Assembly (NCBI RefSeq): GCF_023008245.1
Contig: NZ_CP090145.1
Location: 1,674,001-1,738,000 of the forward strand
Source of the DNA: Flavobacterium sediminilitoris
GTDB lineage: Bacteria > Bacteroidota > Bacteroidia > Flavobacteriales > Flavobacteriaceae
Length of the DNA stretch: 64,000 nucleotides
Direction: 5' to 3'
The stretch's first letter is position 1, and the number at the start of each line of letters is the position of its first letter. Positions 28,693 to 38,800 of this stretch are shown one piece after another. Below the pieces are notes generated by a model. That model did not search any database, was not told the origin of the DNA, and saw only the letters and a program-made list of their open reading frames with translations. A program made the translations under genes and the position numbers.

Positions 28693-29973
28693 TTAAGGGA
28701 AAATTCCTCTTTCAATATAGGCTGTTTCAATTCGACTAATAGCTATTGTATATGCAGCCGTTCTCCAATCAATTTTATTAGTATTAGCTAGTTTTTCAAC
28801 TCTTTTATAGTTTATAGTCAGTTTTTTTTCTATTTTAAACATCACTTCGTCTAATGGCCATAATTCTCCATTTCTATTTTGAAGCCATTCAAAATAACTT
28901 CCTATAACTCCTCCTGAATTACATAAAATATCTGGTATTATGGTAACATTTTTATTAAGTAATATATGTTCTGCTTCATTGTTAATAGGGCCATTAGCTC
29001 CTTCTGCAATAATTTTAGACTTAATTTTGTCTGCGTTTTTTTCTGTTATTTGATTCCCTAAAGCAGCAGGAATAATAAAGTCACATTCTAAACCGAAAAA
29101 ATCATCAGGATTCATTTCTGTTGCACCTTCAAAACCTTTGGTAGAACCTTTTCTAGGTTTGCAATGTTCGTATAAATCTTCAACAGAAATTCCATTAGTA
29201 TTAATTAGAGTAGCATGAGCATCTTGAGTCGCAATTAAAATAGCTCCATCATTATTTAAAAAATGAGAAGCCCAATAGCCAACGTTTCCGTAGCCTTGTA
29301 CAATAAATTTTTTTCCTTTTAAAGTTTCGTTTCGTCCTTCAAATAACAATCTAAGAGTTAGATAAACACCAAAGCCTGTGGCTCTATCTCTACCTTCTAA
29401 ACCGCCACTTCCAACAGGTTTTCCTGTTACAACATGTTTGTGGTTAGATCTTTCATTAGGAGATTTAGTAGACATGAATGTGTCTGCCATCCATGCCATT
29501 GTTTGTTCATTTGTGTTTACATCAGGTGCAGGAATATCATATTCAGAACCAATGTTATCACCTAATGCATAAGTAAATCGTCTTGTAATTCTTTCAAGTT
29601 CAGATAATGAATAGTTTCTTGGATCAATCTGAATTCCACCTTTTGCACCACCATATGGTAATCCTGCTAATGATGTTTTCCAAGTCATCCACATGGCTAA
29701 AGCCTTTGCATCATCTACATCAACAGTTGGATGATATCTCAATCCTCCTTTATATGGACCTAATGCATTGTTGTGCTGTACTCTATAACCTGTAAATATT
29801 TCAACATTACCATTGTCCATTTTTACAGGGAAATGGATAATTATTTCGTTATTAGTGATAGACAAAATCTTTCTAATATTAGAATTAAGATTCATTGAAT
29901 CTGCAGTTTTGTTAAACTGTTCTAATACATTGTCTAGCATTGTTTTCTGTTTTTTTACTTCTAAAATTTCCAT
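28693..29973 (-). CDS. gdhA: Glu/Leu/Phe/Val-type dehydrogenase (glutamate dehydrogenase)
   Basis: 426 residues. It interconverts glutamate and 2-oxoglutarate with ammonia, using NAD(P)H. The glycine-rich GGAKGGIQIDP holds the catalytic lysine, PAPDVNTNEQTMAWMADTF and KPVGSGGLEGRDRATG follow, and the Rossmann motif is GYGNVGYWAS. The C-terminal LCNSGGVIGSYFEWLQN is typical. ATG 29973 is chosen; a GTG at 29991 is possible but overlaps the small ORF whose TAA (29977-29975) ends one base before this ATG, so coupled translation is likely. First large gene of an operon with the Rnk-like gene. Confidence 0.93.
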   Translation of the reverse strand: MEILEVKKQKTMLDNVLEQFNKTADSMNLNSNIRKILSITNNEIIIHFPVKMDNGNVEIFTGYRVQHNNALGPYKGGLRYHPTVDVDDAKALAMWMTWKTSLAGLPYGGAKGGIQIDPRNYSLSELERITRRFTYALGDNIGSEYDIPAPDVNTNEQTMAWMADTFMSTKSPNERSNHKHVVTGKPVGSGGLEGRDRATGFGVYLTLRLLFEGRNETLKGKKFIVQGYGNVGYWASHFLNNDGAILIATQDAHATLINTNGISVEDLYEHCKPRKGSTKGFEGATEMNPDDFFGLECDFIIPAALGNQITEKNADKIKSKIIAEGANGPINNEAEHILLNKNVTIIPDILCNSGGVIGSYFEWLQNRNGELWPLDEVMFKIEKKLTINYKRVEKLANTNKIDWRTAAYTIAISRIETAYIERGIFP

Positions 29974-29974
29974 A

Positions 29975-30124
29975 TTATTTATATTCTTCACAATATTTTT
30001 TTTTGTTTTCTATCCAAGTACAGAATATGTTATTTTCGCAATTTGAACAAATTCCAATAAGACTATTTGTAGTGCTTATTTCTTCAAGTAGGGCAGAAGG
30101 TTCAGGATCAAGTAAAGTTTCCAT
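29975..30124 (-). CDS. Small four-cysteine protein upstream of gdhA
   Basis: A 49-residue open frame on the minus strand, from ATG at 30124 to TAA at 29977-29975. It begins METLLDPEPSALLEE and contains CSNCENNIFC, then TWIENKKKYCEEYK to the end: a C-x2-C-x5-C-x9-C pattern that could bind zinc or another metal. No signal peptide. The stop lies one base before the gdhA ATG, and the first 25 codons are acidic. It sits right behind the sigma-54-like site at 30153-30168. I do not recognise a named family. Confidence 0.6.
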   Translation of the reverse strand: METLLDPEPSALLEEISTTNSLIGICSNCENNIFCTWIENKKKYCEEYK

Positions 30125-30152
30125 ATTTTATAATTTAACATGAATCCTATTA

Positions 30153-30168
30153 GTCAATCTGTGTGCCA
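30153..30168 (-). promoter_or_regulatory. Candidate sigma-54 promoter of the small-ORF/gdhA operon
   Basis: The minus strand reads TGGCAC, five bases, then TTGAC. The sigma-54 consensus is TGGCAC-N5-TTGC; only the last C of the -12 element differs. It lies 28 bases before the small ORF, and the adjacent regulator gene encodes a sigma-54 activator with the GAFTGA motif. No TAnnTTTG element is seen in this gap. Confidence 0.5.
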
Positions 30169-30195
30169 TATTTTTTTGATTTTATGTAATTGTTT

Positions 30196-30217
30196 AAAAA
30201 TCAATTAATTGATTTTT
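30196..30217. promoter_or_regulatory. 22-base palindrome, possible activator-binding site
   Basis: AAAAATCAATTAATTGATTTTT is a perfect palindrome about 28 bases upstream (minus strand) of the sigma-54-like element. Placement fits an enhancer-type site, although AT-rich palindromes also occur by chance in such DNA. Confidence 0.35.
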
Positions 30218-30261
30218 ATTTTTTGTTCTTGCTTTATTTTTAATATGAGTATATATACACC

Positions 30262-30287
30262 AAACGGGGTGTTTTACCCCGTTTTTT
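30262..30287. terminator. Hairpin after the regulator gene (terminator or operator)
   Basis: AAACGGGGT and ACCCCGTTT form a 9-bp stem around a 5-base loop. The T run is on the plus strand, whereas the gene it follows, the sigma-54 activator, is on the minus strand where only three T follow. It could be a weak terminator, or a binding site for the operon that starts beyond it. Confidence 0.5.
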
Positions 30288-30325
30288 CCTTTGAAGCTAT
30301 TAAGTGTGCTAAAAAAAGAATATTA

Positions 30326-31648
30326 TTATTTTAGAAGCTTTTGTCTTAGTGTTTTTCGGTCTATTTGTAGAATTTCTGCAGCTTTTGTTTTGTTATTATT
30401 TACAGCAGCTAGAACTTTTAAAATATATGATTTCTCAATTTCATGTAAGGACTTCAGTTTTTCATGTTCTATTGGTTCTTTGTACTTTAATGATTTAGGT
30501 AATGAGTTGGTATCAATAATTTTATCGCTTAAAATAATAAGGCGTTGAATAATATTTTCTAGTTCTCTAATGTTTCCTGGCCAATTATGTCTAGTTAGAA
30601 TGTCAATGGCTTTTTGAGTTATTGTAACATCGGGTTTTCCATATTCTTTTCCATATTTTTTCAGGAAAGTAGTAATCAACACAGGGATGTCTGTTTTTCT
30701 ATCTCTTAAAGGCGTAGTTTCAATATTTACGACATTAAGTCTATAGTATAAATCTTCTCTAAATGTACCATTTTCAATGGAGTTTTGTAGATTACTATTA
30801 GTCGCAGAAATAATTCTAACATTTATTTTTTGTGGCTTTTGAGAACCAATCATATAAATTTCTTTTTCCTGTAAAACTCTAAGTAGTCTAGTTTGAACAG
30901 AATGTGTCGCTGTTCCTATTTCATCTAAAAAGATAGTTCCGTTTTCAGCAGCATGAAATAATCCAGCTTTAGTTTCATTTGCTCCAGTAAATGCACCTTT
31001 TACATAACCAAATAATTCAGATTCAATCAGATTTTCAGGAATTCCTCCACAATTGACAGATATAAAAGGTTTTGATGCAAAATTACCATTATAATGAATT
31101 GAACGTGCAATTAACTCTTTTCCTGTGCCACTTTCTCCTTGTATTAAAACGGTTGCTTTATTGTTTTTTACTCTTTTTATGATGTCAATTAACTGTGTGT
31201 GTTCTTTAGATATCCCTACTAAATTAGTAATAAAATCATCGGAATCTTCTACTTTTTTATTTAAAGGATTCTTTTTTTTATTTTTAAGGCAATTATGGAT
31301 TGATTTTTTTAATTCTTCAAAAGTAAATGGTTTTGTTAAATAGTCTAATGCTCCAGATTTTACAGCATTAATAGCAGTATCCACAGAAGGAAACCCTGTT
31401 ATAACTAATTTAGGGATATTAGGAAAATGTTCATCAGCATATTTTATAAGCTCAATACCATTTATTTCAGGCATTTGTAAATCTGTAATTAAGAGATCAA
31501 TAGTAGAAGATTTTAAAATGTCTATAGCTTCAATAACAGAAGTGGCCTTATATGAATGAAAGTTTAGATCTTTTAAATTACGTTGTAGTAATTCTAGCAT
31601 ATCATAATTGTCATCTACAATTAAAATGTTTTCTTTTTTTAAACTCAT
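30326..31648 (-). CDS. NtrC-family sigma-54-dependent response regulator
   Basis: 440 residues. A receiver domain (1-120) has VDDNYD, the phospho-acceptor region LLITDLQMPE (Asp near 53) and PKLVITGFPS. The AAA+ domain (about 145-380) has GESGTGKELIARSIH, the sigma-54-contact motif GAFTGA, and LDEIGTATHSVQ. A Fis-type helix-turn-helix (about 400-440) has NNNKTKAAEILQIDRKTLRQ. The ATG at 31648 overlaps the TGA of the kinase gene (TGATG), showing translational coupling. Likely target includes the divergent sigma-54-like site at 30153-30168. Confidence 0.95.
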   Translation of the reverse strand: MSLKKENILIVDDNYDMLELLQRNLKDLNFHSYKATSVIEAIDILKSSTIDLLITDLQMPEINGIELIKYADEHFPNIPKLVITGFPSVDTAINAVKSGALDYLTKPFTFEELKKSIHNCLKNKKKNPLNKKVEDSDDFITNLVGISKEHTQLIDIIKRVKNNKATVLIQGESGTGKELIARSIHYNGNFASKPFISVNCGGIPENLIESELFGYVKGAFTGANETKAGLFHAAENGTIFLDEIGTATHSVQTRLLRVLQEKEIYMIGSQKPQKINVRIISATNSNLQNSIENGTFREDLYYRLNVVNIETTPLRDRKTDIPVLITTFLKKYGKEYGKPDVTITQKAIDILTRHNWPGNIRELENIIQRLIILSDKIIDTNSLPKSLKYKEPIEHEKLKSLHEIEKSYILKVLAAVNNNKTKAAEILQIDRKTLRQKLLK

Positions 31649-32745
31649 CACTTTTCTTTTAGAGGTAAAATAATTTGAAAATTAGTCCCTTTAGGTTTGT
31701 TGTTTACTACTTTTATTTCGCCTTTATGACTTCTAATTATTCCATGAACAACGCTTAGTCCAAGACCTGAACCTTCACCTATTGGTTTTGTCGTAAAAAA
31801 AGGTTCAAATATCTTAGGTTTAATTTCTTCATCTATTCCAGAACCTTGATCTTTAATTTCAATTATAAAGTTTTCTTTTTTAGAGTTAACCAATATGTCA
31901 ATTTTACTTTCAAATGGAGATACATAGATTGCATTCATAATAATATTGAAAAGTACTTGTGTTAATTGAATTTCGTCTATTTGTGCTTTTATATTATGAT
32001 CTTTAAAAGTTACATTGCAAGTAATATTCGCTTTTTTGAAGTTTGGCCCTAATAATGTGACTGCTTGAAGAATAATAGGTTTTATTAATAAAATCTCTTT
32101 ATTTTGAGGCATTTCACAAGAGAAAAACATTAATTTTTTTACAATTTCCCTAGAGTAAATAGCAGCATTAATAATTTTTGAAATATCCTTATCTATAGAT
32201 TTTACTTTGTTTTCTTTTTTGATAAGTTCAGCAAAACCAAGAATATTTCCTAAAGGAGTGTTTAGTTCATGTGCAATTCCTGCGGTTATTTCTCCTAAAA
32301 TTGAAAGTCTGTCGTTTCTTTCTGCCGATTGTTTTAGCTTTTCTTCTTTTTCTTTACGCTCTTTGTTTTCTAAAAACTGACTTGTTTCTACACTTATTTT
32401 TTCAAGTAGTTTGTATTCTTCTTCCAAAAAATCATCTATAGATAATTTAGGAGAAGGATAATGGATTTTTATAAAACCAACTTCATTGTTTTCTATAAAG
32501 GTTTTATGATCAATATATACAGTTTTTTGAGGTAGAACATTCGTAAGTATTTTCAAATCTTTAAACACAATCTCTACTATGGCATCGTCAGAATATTTTA
32601 AAGCTTTTTCTAAATTTTGACCAATGTTAGTCAAAACCTCTTCAATTGTTATATTCTTTTGATTAATTATATGAGTTGTTTCGTATAAACAAACTAATTC
32701 TTTGATTCTTTCCTTTAGTCTTTCTTTAGTTGATAATGATGGCAT
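31648..32745 (-). CDS. Cytosolic sensor histidine kinase, partner of the sigma-54 activator
   Basis: 365 residues without signal peptide or membrane segments. The N-terminal half (about 1-125) is a GAF-like sensory region preceded by KERIKELVCLYETTHIIN, then a coiled-coil linker. The HisKA H-box is GIAHELNTPLGNILGFAEL (His near 162), followed by the ATPase N-box IIMNAIYVSP, DQGSGI, FEPFFTTK and GSGLGLSVVHGI. Cytosolic location suggests it senses an internal signal, perhaps nitrogen or redox; the signal is unknown. It is the first gene of the kinase-regulator pair. Confidence 0.93.
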   Translation of the reverse strand: MPSLSTKERLKERIKELVCLYETTHIINQKNITIEEVLTNIGQNLEKALKYSDDAIVEIVFKDLKILTNVLPQKTVYIDHKTFIENNEVGFIKIHYPSPKLSIDDFLEEEYKLLEKISVETSQFLENKERKEKEEKLKQSAERNDRLSILGEITAGIAHELNTPLGNILGFAELIKKENKVKSIDKDISKIINAAIYSREIVKKLMFFSCEMPQNKEILLIKPIILQAVTLLGPNFKKANITCNVTFKDHNIKAQIDEIQLTQVLFNIIMNAIYVSPFESKIDILVNSKKENFIIEIKDQGSGIDEEIKPKIFEPFFTTKPIGEGSGLGLSVVHGIIRSHKGEIKVVNNKPKGTNFQIILPLKEK

Positions 32746-32788
32746 AAGTGTTTGTTTTATGAAAAAATCGGGGAATTATTCCTCAATA

Positions 32789-32796
32789 CAAAAGTA
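32789..32796 (-). promoter_or_regulatory. -7 element of the kinase-regulator operon
   Basis: The minus strand reads TACTTTTG, a TAnnTTTG match, 43 bases before the kinase ATG. Confidence 0.5.
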
Positions 32797-32923
32797 TGTT
32801 TTTTTTATGCATAATTTGTTTTAAAAAAGAGTTAAAAGTTTAAGCATATTTATTAGTTAAATTAAAAATAAAAAAATGATTCAAAAGAGTTTCTTTAAAA
32901 TTTCATTTTCTCATGAACTCTTA

Positions 32924-32931
32924 TATCTTTG
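32924..32931 (+). promoter_or_regulatory. -7 element of maeB
   Basis: TATCTTTG matches TAnnTTTG, 23 bases before the maeB ATG at 32955. Confidence 0.6.
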
Positions 32932-32954
32932 TAAGTTAGTATAAAAATAATTAT

Positions 32955-35249
32955 ATGCATAAGGATACAAAAAGAAGAGAGGCATTATTATATCATGCAA
33001 AACCGACACCTGGTAAAATACAAGTGGTGCCAACAAAAAAATATGCAACACAAAGAGATTTATCACTAGCATATTCTCCAGGAGTAGCAGAGCCATGTTT
33101 AGAAATAGAAAAAGATATTAATAATGTTTATAAATATACAGCAAAAGGAAACTTAGTTGCTGTAATATCAAATGGGACTGCTGTTTTAGGACTTGGAGAT
33201 ATAGGTCCAGAAGCATCTAAACCAGTAATGGAAGGAAAAGGACTTTTGTTTAAAATTTTTGCAGATATAGATGTTTTTGATATTGAAGTAGGAACAAAAG
33301 ATGTTGAAGAATTTATTCAAACAGTAAAAAATATTGCACCTACATTTGGAGGGATAAATCTTGAAGATATAAAAGCTCCTGAATCTTTCGAAATTGAAAG
33401 GAGATTAGTAGAAGAATTGAATATTCCTGTAATGCACGATGATCAGCATGGAACAGCAATTATTTCTTCAGCAGCATTATTAAATGCTCTAGAATTAGCA
33501 AACAAAGAAATAGATAAAGTTAAAGTAGTAGTTTCAGGAGCAGGTTCAGCGGCATTAGCTTGTGCTAATTTATATGTTTTATTAGGAGTAAAAATTGAAA
33601 ACATTTTTATGTTTGATAGAGCAGGAATGCTAACTACTTGTCGTGAAGATATTTCTGATTTACAAAAAAGATATGCAAAGTCTTGCGAGCCAAAATCATT
33701 GAAAGAAGCAATTGTAAACGCAGATGTTTTCTTAGGATTGTCAGTAGGAAATATTCTAACTTCAGAAATGTTATTGACAATGAACAATGATCCAATTGTT
33801 TTTGCAATGGCTAATCCAGTTCCAGAAATTGATTATAATGTTGCAATAAATACTCGCGAAGATATTATAATGGCTACTGGTCGTTCAGATCATCCTAATC
33901 AAGTAAATAATGTACTAGGTTTTCCTTATATTTTTAGAGGTGCATTAGATGTGCGTGCTAAAAAGATTAATGAAGAAATGAAGATGGCTGCGGTTAGAGC
34001 ATTGGCTGAATTAGCAAAAAGCCCAGTTCCAGAACAAGTGAATGTGGCTTATGGTGAAACAAAATTAAACTTCGGTAGAGATTATATTATACCAAAACCT
34101 TTTGATCCTAGATTAATTGCTGTTGTTGCTCCAGCAGTTGCCAAAGCAGCAATAGATTCAGGTGTTGCCCAAATTGAAATTAATGATTGGGAAAAATATG
34201 AATTAGATTTATTAGATCGTTTAGGTTCTGATAATAAGATGATTAGAATGTTGGTTAATCGAGCAAAAACAAATCCTAAAAAAGTAGTTTTTGCAGAAGC
34301 AGATCATTTAGATGTTTTAAAAGCAGCACAAATTGTTCATGAGGAAGGAATTGGAATTCCTATTTTATTAGGAAATAAAGAGATAATTCAAGAGCTAAAA
34401 ACAGAAATAGGGTTTGATGCAGATGTTACTATAATAGATCCTAAAACAAAAGAAGAAGATAGTAGTAGAGCAAAATATGCTAAGTCTCTTTGGGAAGCAA
34501 GAAAAAGAAGAGGAATTACGTTATTAGATGCCGAAAAATGGATGAGAGAACGTAATTATTTCGGATTGATGATGGTTAATGCGGGAGAAGCAGATACAAT
34601 GGTAACAGGATATTCTAGAAGTTATCCTTCTGTGGTAAAACCAGTATTGGAATTAATTGATAGGGCGCCAGGAGTTTCACGTATTGCAACTACAAATATG
34701 ATGATGACTACGAGAGGACCAATATTCCTTTCAGATACAGCAATCAATACGAATCCAACAGCAGAAGAGTTAGCTAAAATTGCATTAATGACGGCAAAAA
34801 CACTTAGAATGTTTGGTATGGAGCCAGTTATGGCAATGGTTTCTTTTTCAAATTTTGGCTCATCTGAGAGCGAGAATCCTAAGAAAATTAGAGAAGCAGT
34901 TGCATATCTTCATAAATATTATCCAGATTTAATAGTTGATGGAGAAATACAAACAGATTTTGCTTTAAATCCGGAAATGTTGAAAAGTAAGTTTCCTTTC
35001 TCTAAGTTAGTTAATAAAAAAGTAAATACTTTAATTTTTCCAAATTTAGATTCAGCAAACATTACTTATAAAATGATGAAAGAACTGAACAAGACAGACT
35101 CAATAGGTCCAATAATGTTGGGGTTAGATAAGCCAGTGCATATTTTCCAACTAGGAGCTAGTGTTGAAGAAATGGTAAATATGGCAGCAGTTTCAGTTGT
35201 TGATGCACAAGAAAAAGAAAGAAAATTTAAACAGTCTATTAATAAATAA
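32955..35249 (+). CDS. maeB: NADP-dependent malic enzyme with phosphotransacetylase-like domain
   Basis: 764 residues. Residues about 1-420 are the malic enzyme: [52 protein letters not shown] with the metal-binding Asp residues, and the Rossmann [12 protein letters not shown]. Residues about 430-760 resemble phosphotransacetylase ([20 protein letters not shown]), a domain usually regulatory in this family. It decarboxylates malate to pyruvate and makes NADPH. Length fits the long MaeB form. Single gene followed by ruvA; the C-terminal domain has no assigned catalysis here. Confidence 0.95.
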   Translation: MHKDTKRREALLYHAKPTPGKIQVVPTKKYATQRDLSLAYSPGVAEPCLEIEKDINNVYKYTAKGNLVAVISNGTAVLGLGDIGPEASKPVMEGKGLLFKIFADIDVFDIEVGTKDVEEFIQTVKNIAPTFGGINLEDIKAPESFEIERRLVEELNIPVMHDDQHGTAIISSAALLNALELANKEIDKVKVVVSGAGSAALACANLYVLLGVKIENIFMFDRAGMLTTCREDISDLQKRYAKSCEPKSLKEAIVNADVFLGLSVGNILTSEMLLTMNNDPIVFAMANPVPEIDYNVAINTREDIIMATGRSDHPNQVNNVLGFPYIFRGALDVRAKKINEEMKMAAVRALAELAKSPVPEQVNVAYGETKLNFGRDYIIPKPFDPRLIAVVAPAVAKAAIDSGVAQIEINDWEKYELDLLDRLGSDNKMIRMLVNRAKTNPKKVVFAEADHLDVLKAAQIVHEEGIGIPILLGNKEIIQELKTEIGFDADVTIIDPKTKEEDSSRAKYAKSLWEARKRRGITLLDAEKWMRERNYFGLMMVNAGEADTMVTGYSRSYPSVVKPVLELIDRAPGVSRIATTNMMMTTRGPIFLSDTAINTNPTAEELAKIALMTAKTLRMFGMEPVMAMVSFSNFGSSESENPKKIREAVAYLHKYYPDLIVDGEIQTDFALNPEMLKSKFPFSKLVNKKVNTLIFPNLDSANITYKMMKELNKTDSIGPIMLGLDKPVHIFQLGASVEEMVNMAAVSVVDAQEKERKFKQSINK

Positions 35250-35256
35250 TATTTTA

Positions 35257-35264
35257 TATTTTTG
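35257..35264 (+). promoter_or_regulatory. -7 element of ruvA-sprA
   Basis: TATTTTTG matches TAnnTTTG and sits 23 bases before the ruvA ATG. No separate promoter is visible ahead of sprA, so both genes may share this one. Confidence 0.5.
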
Positions 35265-35287
35265 ACTATTAACATATTAAATATATA

Positions 35288-35869
35288 ATGATAACTCATA
35301 TCCAAGGGAAACTAGTTGAAAAAACGCCAACAGAAGTAATAATAGATTGTAATGGAATAGGGTATCATATAAATATATCATTGCATACTTTTTCGCTTTT
35401 GCCAGATAGTGAGAATTTGAAACTTTTTACTTTTTTACAAGTAAAAGAAGATTCGCAGACTTTATATGGATTTGTAGAAAAAAAGGAAAGAGAATTATTT
35501 AAGCTATTAATTTCTGTTTCTGGAATTGGAGCTAATATTGCAAGAACTATGTTGTCTTCTTTAGATCCTCAGCAAATTATACAAGCTATAGCTTCAAATG
35601 ATGTTCCAACTATACAAAGTATAAAAGGAATTGGGGCAAAAACGGCTCAGAGAGTTATTTTGGATTTGAAGGATAAAGTGTTAAAAGTTTATGATTTAGA
35701 TGAAGTTTCTTTAACTTTTAACAATACAAATAGAGAAGAAGCGTTATCTGCATTAGAGGTTCTAGGTTTTGTTAGAAAAACGAGTGAAAAAGTTATTGAT
35801 AGAATTGTAAAAGAATCCCCAAATGCAACAGTTGAGACCTTAATAAAACAAGCATTAAAAAACTTATAA
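35288..35869 (+). CDS. ruvA: Holliday junction DNA helicase subunit RuvA
   Basis: 193 residues. It binds Holliday junctions as a tetramer and loads RuvB. The OB-fold domain (1-62) begins MITHIQGKLVEKTPTEVIID; the helix-hairpin-helix part has LISVSGIGANIARTML and IQSIKGIGAKTAQRVILDL. The C-terminal RuvB-binding domain (about 145-193) has EEALSALEVLGF. Length is normal. sprA starts 3 bases after its stop. Confidence 0.96.
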   Translation: MITHIQGKLVEKTPTEVIIDCNGIGYHINISLHTFSLLPDSENLKLFTFLQVKEDSQTLYGFVEKKERELFKLLISVSGIGANIARTMLSSLDPQQIIQAIASNDVPTIQSIKGIGAKTAQRVILDLKDKVLKVYDLDEVSLTFNNTNREEALSALEVLGFVRKTSEKVIDRIVKESPNATVETLIKQALKNL

Positions 35870-35872
35870 GAC

Positions 35873-38800
35873 TTGGAAAATAAATTTAACGAAAGTGTTT
35901 TTAATAGATTTAAAAAAGGACTAAAAATCATTTTTTTATGGTTTCCATTTTTCTTGTTTTCACAAGTAGATGGTCAAGAAAATGATTCTATTAAAAAAGG
36001 TGTAGATCTAGGTAAGATTAAAGTTCCTAATCCACAAAGTATAGTTGAAGCTTATACTTATGATTCTGTAACTGATAGATATATTTATACAAACACTTTT
36101 GATGGATTTAATGTAAACTATCCTTTAGTCTTAACTCCGCAGCAATATCAGGAATTAGTTTTACGTGAAGAAATGCGTAAATATTATAGAGATAAATCAG
36201 CAGCAATTGATGGAAAAAAGGATGGTAGTGAAGAAAAGAAAAAAGATTTATTGCCAAGATATTATGTTAATTCTAAATTCTTTGAAGCTATTTTCGGAGG
36301 AAATACTATTGATGTAAAGCCTACAGGTTCTGTAGAAATAGATTTAGGAGTACGTTTTACAAAACAAGATAATCCAGCATTTTCACCAAGAAACAGAAAG
36401 ACAACCACATTCGATTTCGATCAGAGAATTAGTGTTGGTCTTCAAGGAAAAGTAGGAACGAGGTTAAATGTAAATATTAATTATGATACTCAATCTACAT
36501 TTGCTTTTCAAAACCTTATAAAATTAGAATATGGCTCAACAGAAGATGATATTCTACAAAAATTAGAAGTTGGAAATGTTAGTTTTCCACTATCTAATTC
36601 TTTAATTAGAGGTTCTCAAAGTTTATTTGGTGTTAAGGCTCAATTGCAATTTGGAAAAACAACCGTAACAGGTGTCTTTTCTGAACAAAAGTCGCAAACG
36701 AAAACGGTAACTTCTCAAGGAGGAGGAACACTTCAAGACTTTGAATTATTTGCTTTAGAATACGATTCTGATAGACACTATTTTTTATCGCAATATTTTA
36801 GAAATCAATATGATAAATCATTAGAAACATATCCATATATTAACAGTAGAATTCAAATTACAAGAATTGAAGTTTGGGTTACGAACAAGCAAAATAGAAT
36901 TAATTCAACTGAGAATAATTTAAGAAACCTTATAGCTCTTCAAGATTTAGGAGAAGCTCCTTTAACAAATTTGACACCTCAAGAAGTTGTAGGTGTAAAT
37001 TTAGCTGGAAATCCATCCTTTTTTAACGTAGGGCCAGATACTCCTTCAAATAACCCAAATAATAAATTTAACCCAAATCAAATAGGAAGTAATTTTTTAA
37101 CTCAAGCTATTAGAGAAGTTGCAACAGCAAATAATGGTTTTACAATTGGAGTAGATGAAGGGCTAGACTATGCGAAATTAGAAAATGCTAGAAAGTTAAC
37201 AGCATCAGAATTTACATATCACCCACAATTAGGGTACATTTCGTTAAGTCAACGTTTAGCAAACGATGAAGTTTTAGCTGTTGCCTATCAATACACTATT
37301 GGAGATCAAGTTTATCAAGTTGGAGAATTTGGAACAGATGGAGTTGATGCTACACAAGTTGATAACACAGGTATTCCTTCTTCACAAGCTTTGATTGTTA
37401 AGTTGTTGAAAAGTAACTTAACAGCAGTTAAACAAAAGACACCAAATGAAGATTTAACAATGCCAACATGGAACTTAATGATGAAGAATATTTATCAAAT
37501 TCCAGGTGGATATCAATTACAACAAGAAGATTTTAAATTTAATATTTTATATACAGATCCATCACCACTAAATTATATTACTCCATTTGTGGATAATTCA
37601 GGAAATATTCCTTTAGACTTGCCAGCAGGAGTAAAAGAAACACCTCTTTTAAAGGTTTTAAATGTAGATAAACTAAATTATACAAATGATCCGCAAGAAG
37701 GAGGAGATGGTTTCTTTGATTTTTATCCAGGAATAACAGTCGATCCTCAATACGGTAGAATTATTTTTACAACTAAAGAGCCTTTCGGAGAACATTTATT
37801 TGGAAAATTAAATACAGGAGGAACAGAAAATTATAATGATCCATTAACATATAATGTGAATCAGAATAAATATGTTTTTAGAAACTTGTATAAATCAACA
37901 CAAGCTGCTGCACTTCAAGAAAGTGAAAAAAATAAATTTCAATTAAGAGGGCGTTTTAAATCTTCTGGAGGTGATGGTATTTCTATTGGTGCTTTCAATG
38001 TTCCACAAGGATCTGTAGTTGTAAAATCAGGAGGAAGGGTTTTGGTTGAAGGAGTAGATTATACAGTGAATTATCAACTTGGAAAAGTACAATTATTAGA
38101 TCCTTCATTACAAGCATCAAATACTCCACTTGAAATATCAGTTGAAAATAATTCTGTTTTTGGTCAACAAACAAGACGATTTTGGGGTGTAAATGTTGAA
38201 CATCAATTTAATAAAAACTTTTTAGTTGGAGGTACAATATTGAACTTGTCAGAGAGACCTTTTACAAACAAGTCAAATTATGGACAAGAATCTGTAAATA
38301 ATACTATTGTAGGATTAAATACAAATTTCTCTACCGAAGTGCCATTTTTAACAAGATTAGTTAATAAATTACCAAATATTGATACAGATGTACCTTCTAA
38401 TTTGTCTTTTAGAGGAGAAATAGCCTATTTATTACCAGGTTCTTCAAAAGCAGATCAATTTAATGGAGAAGCAACTACTTATGTAGATGATTTTGAAGGC
38501 TCACAATCTTCCATACCTTTAAATTCACCTGGACCTTGGACTTTAGCAAGTGTGCCACTAGAAGAAAATTTTGATGGAAATCCAGATGAAACAGAACCTG
38601 TAACAGATGATCCAGTTATTGGGTATAAGAGAGCGAAAATGGCTTGGTATACTATTGATCCTGTCTTTTATACTCAGCCACCAAGTGGAATTAATGATAA
38701 TGATTTATCGTTAAATAGAACAAGAAGAATATACAGTCGAGAATTATTCCCAAATGTAGATATTGCACAAGGAAATTCAAATGTTATCAGTACATTAGAT

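Noticed and set aside
29813..30143. Overlapping plus-strand frames opposite gdhA and its small upstream ORF
   Set aside because: Shadow frames; the minus strand carries recognisable proteins and a complete four-cysteine ORF at the same place.
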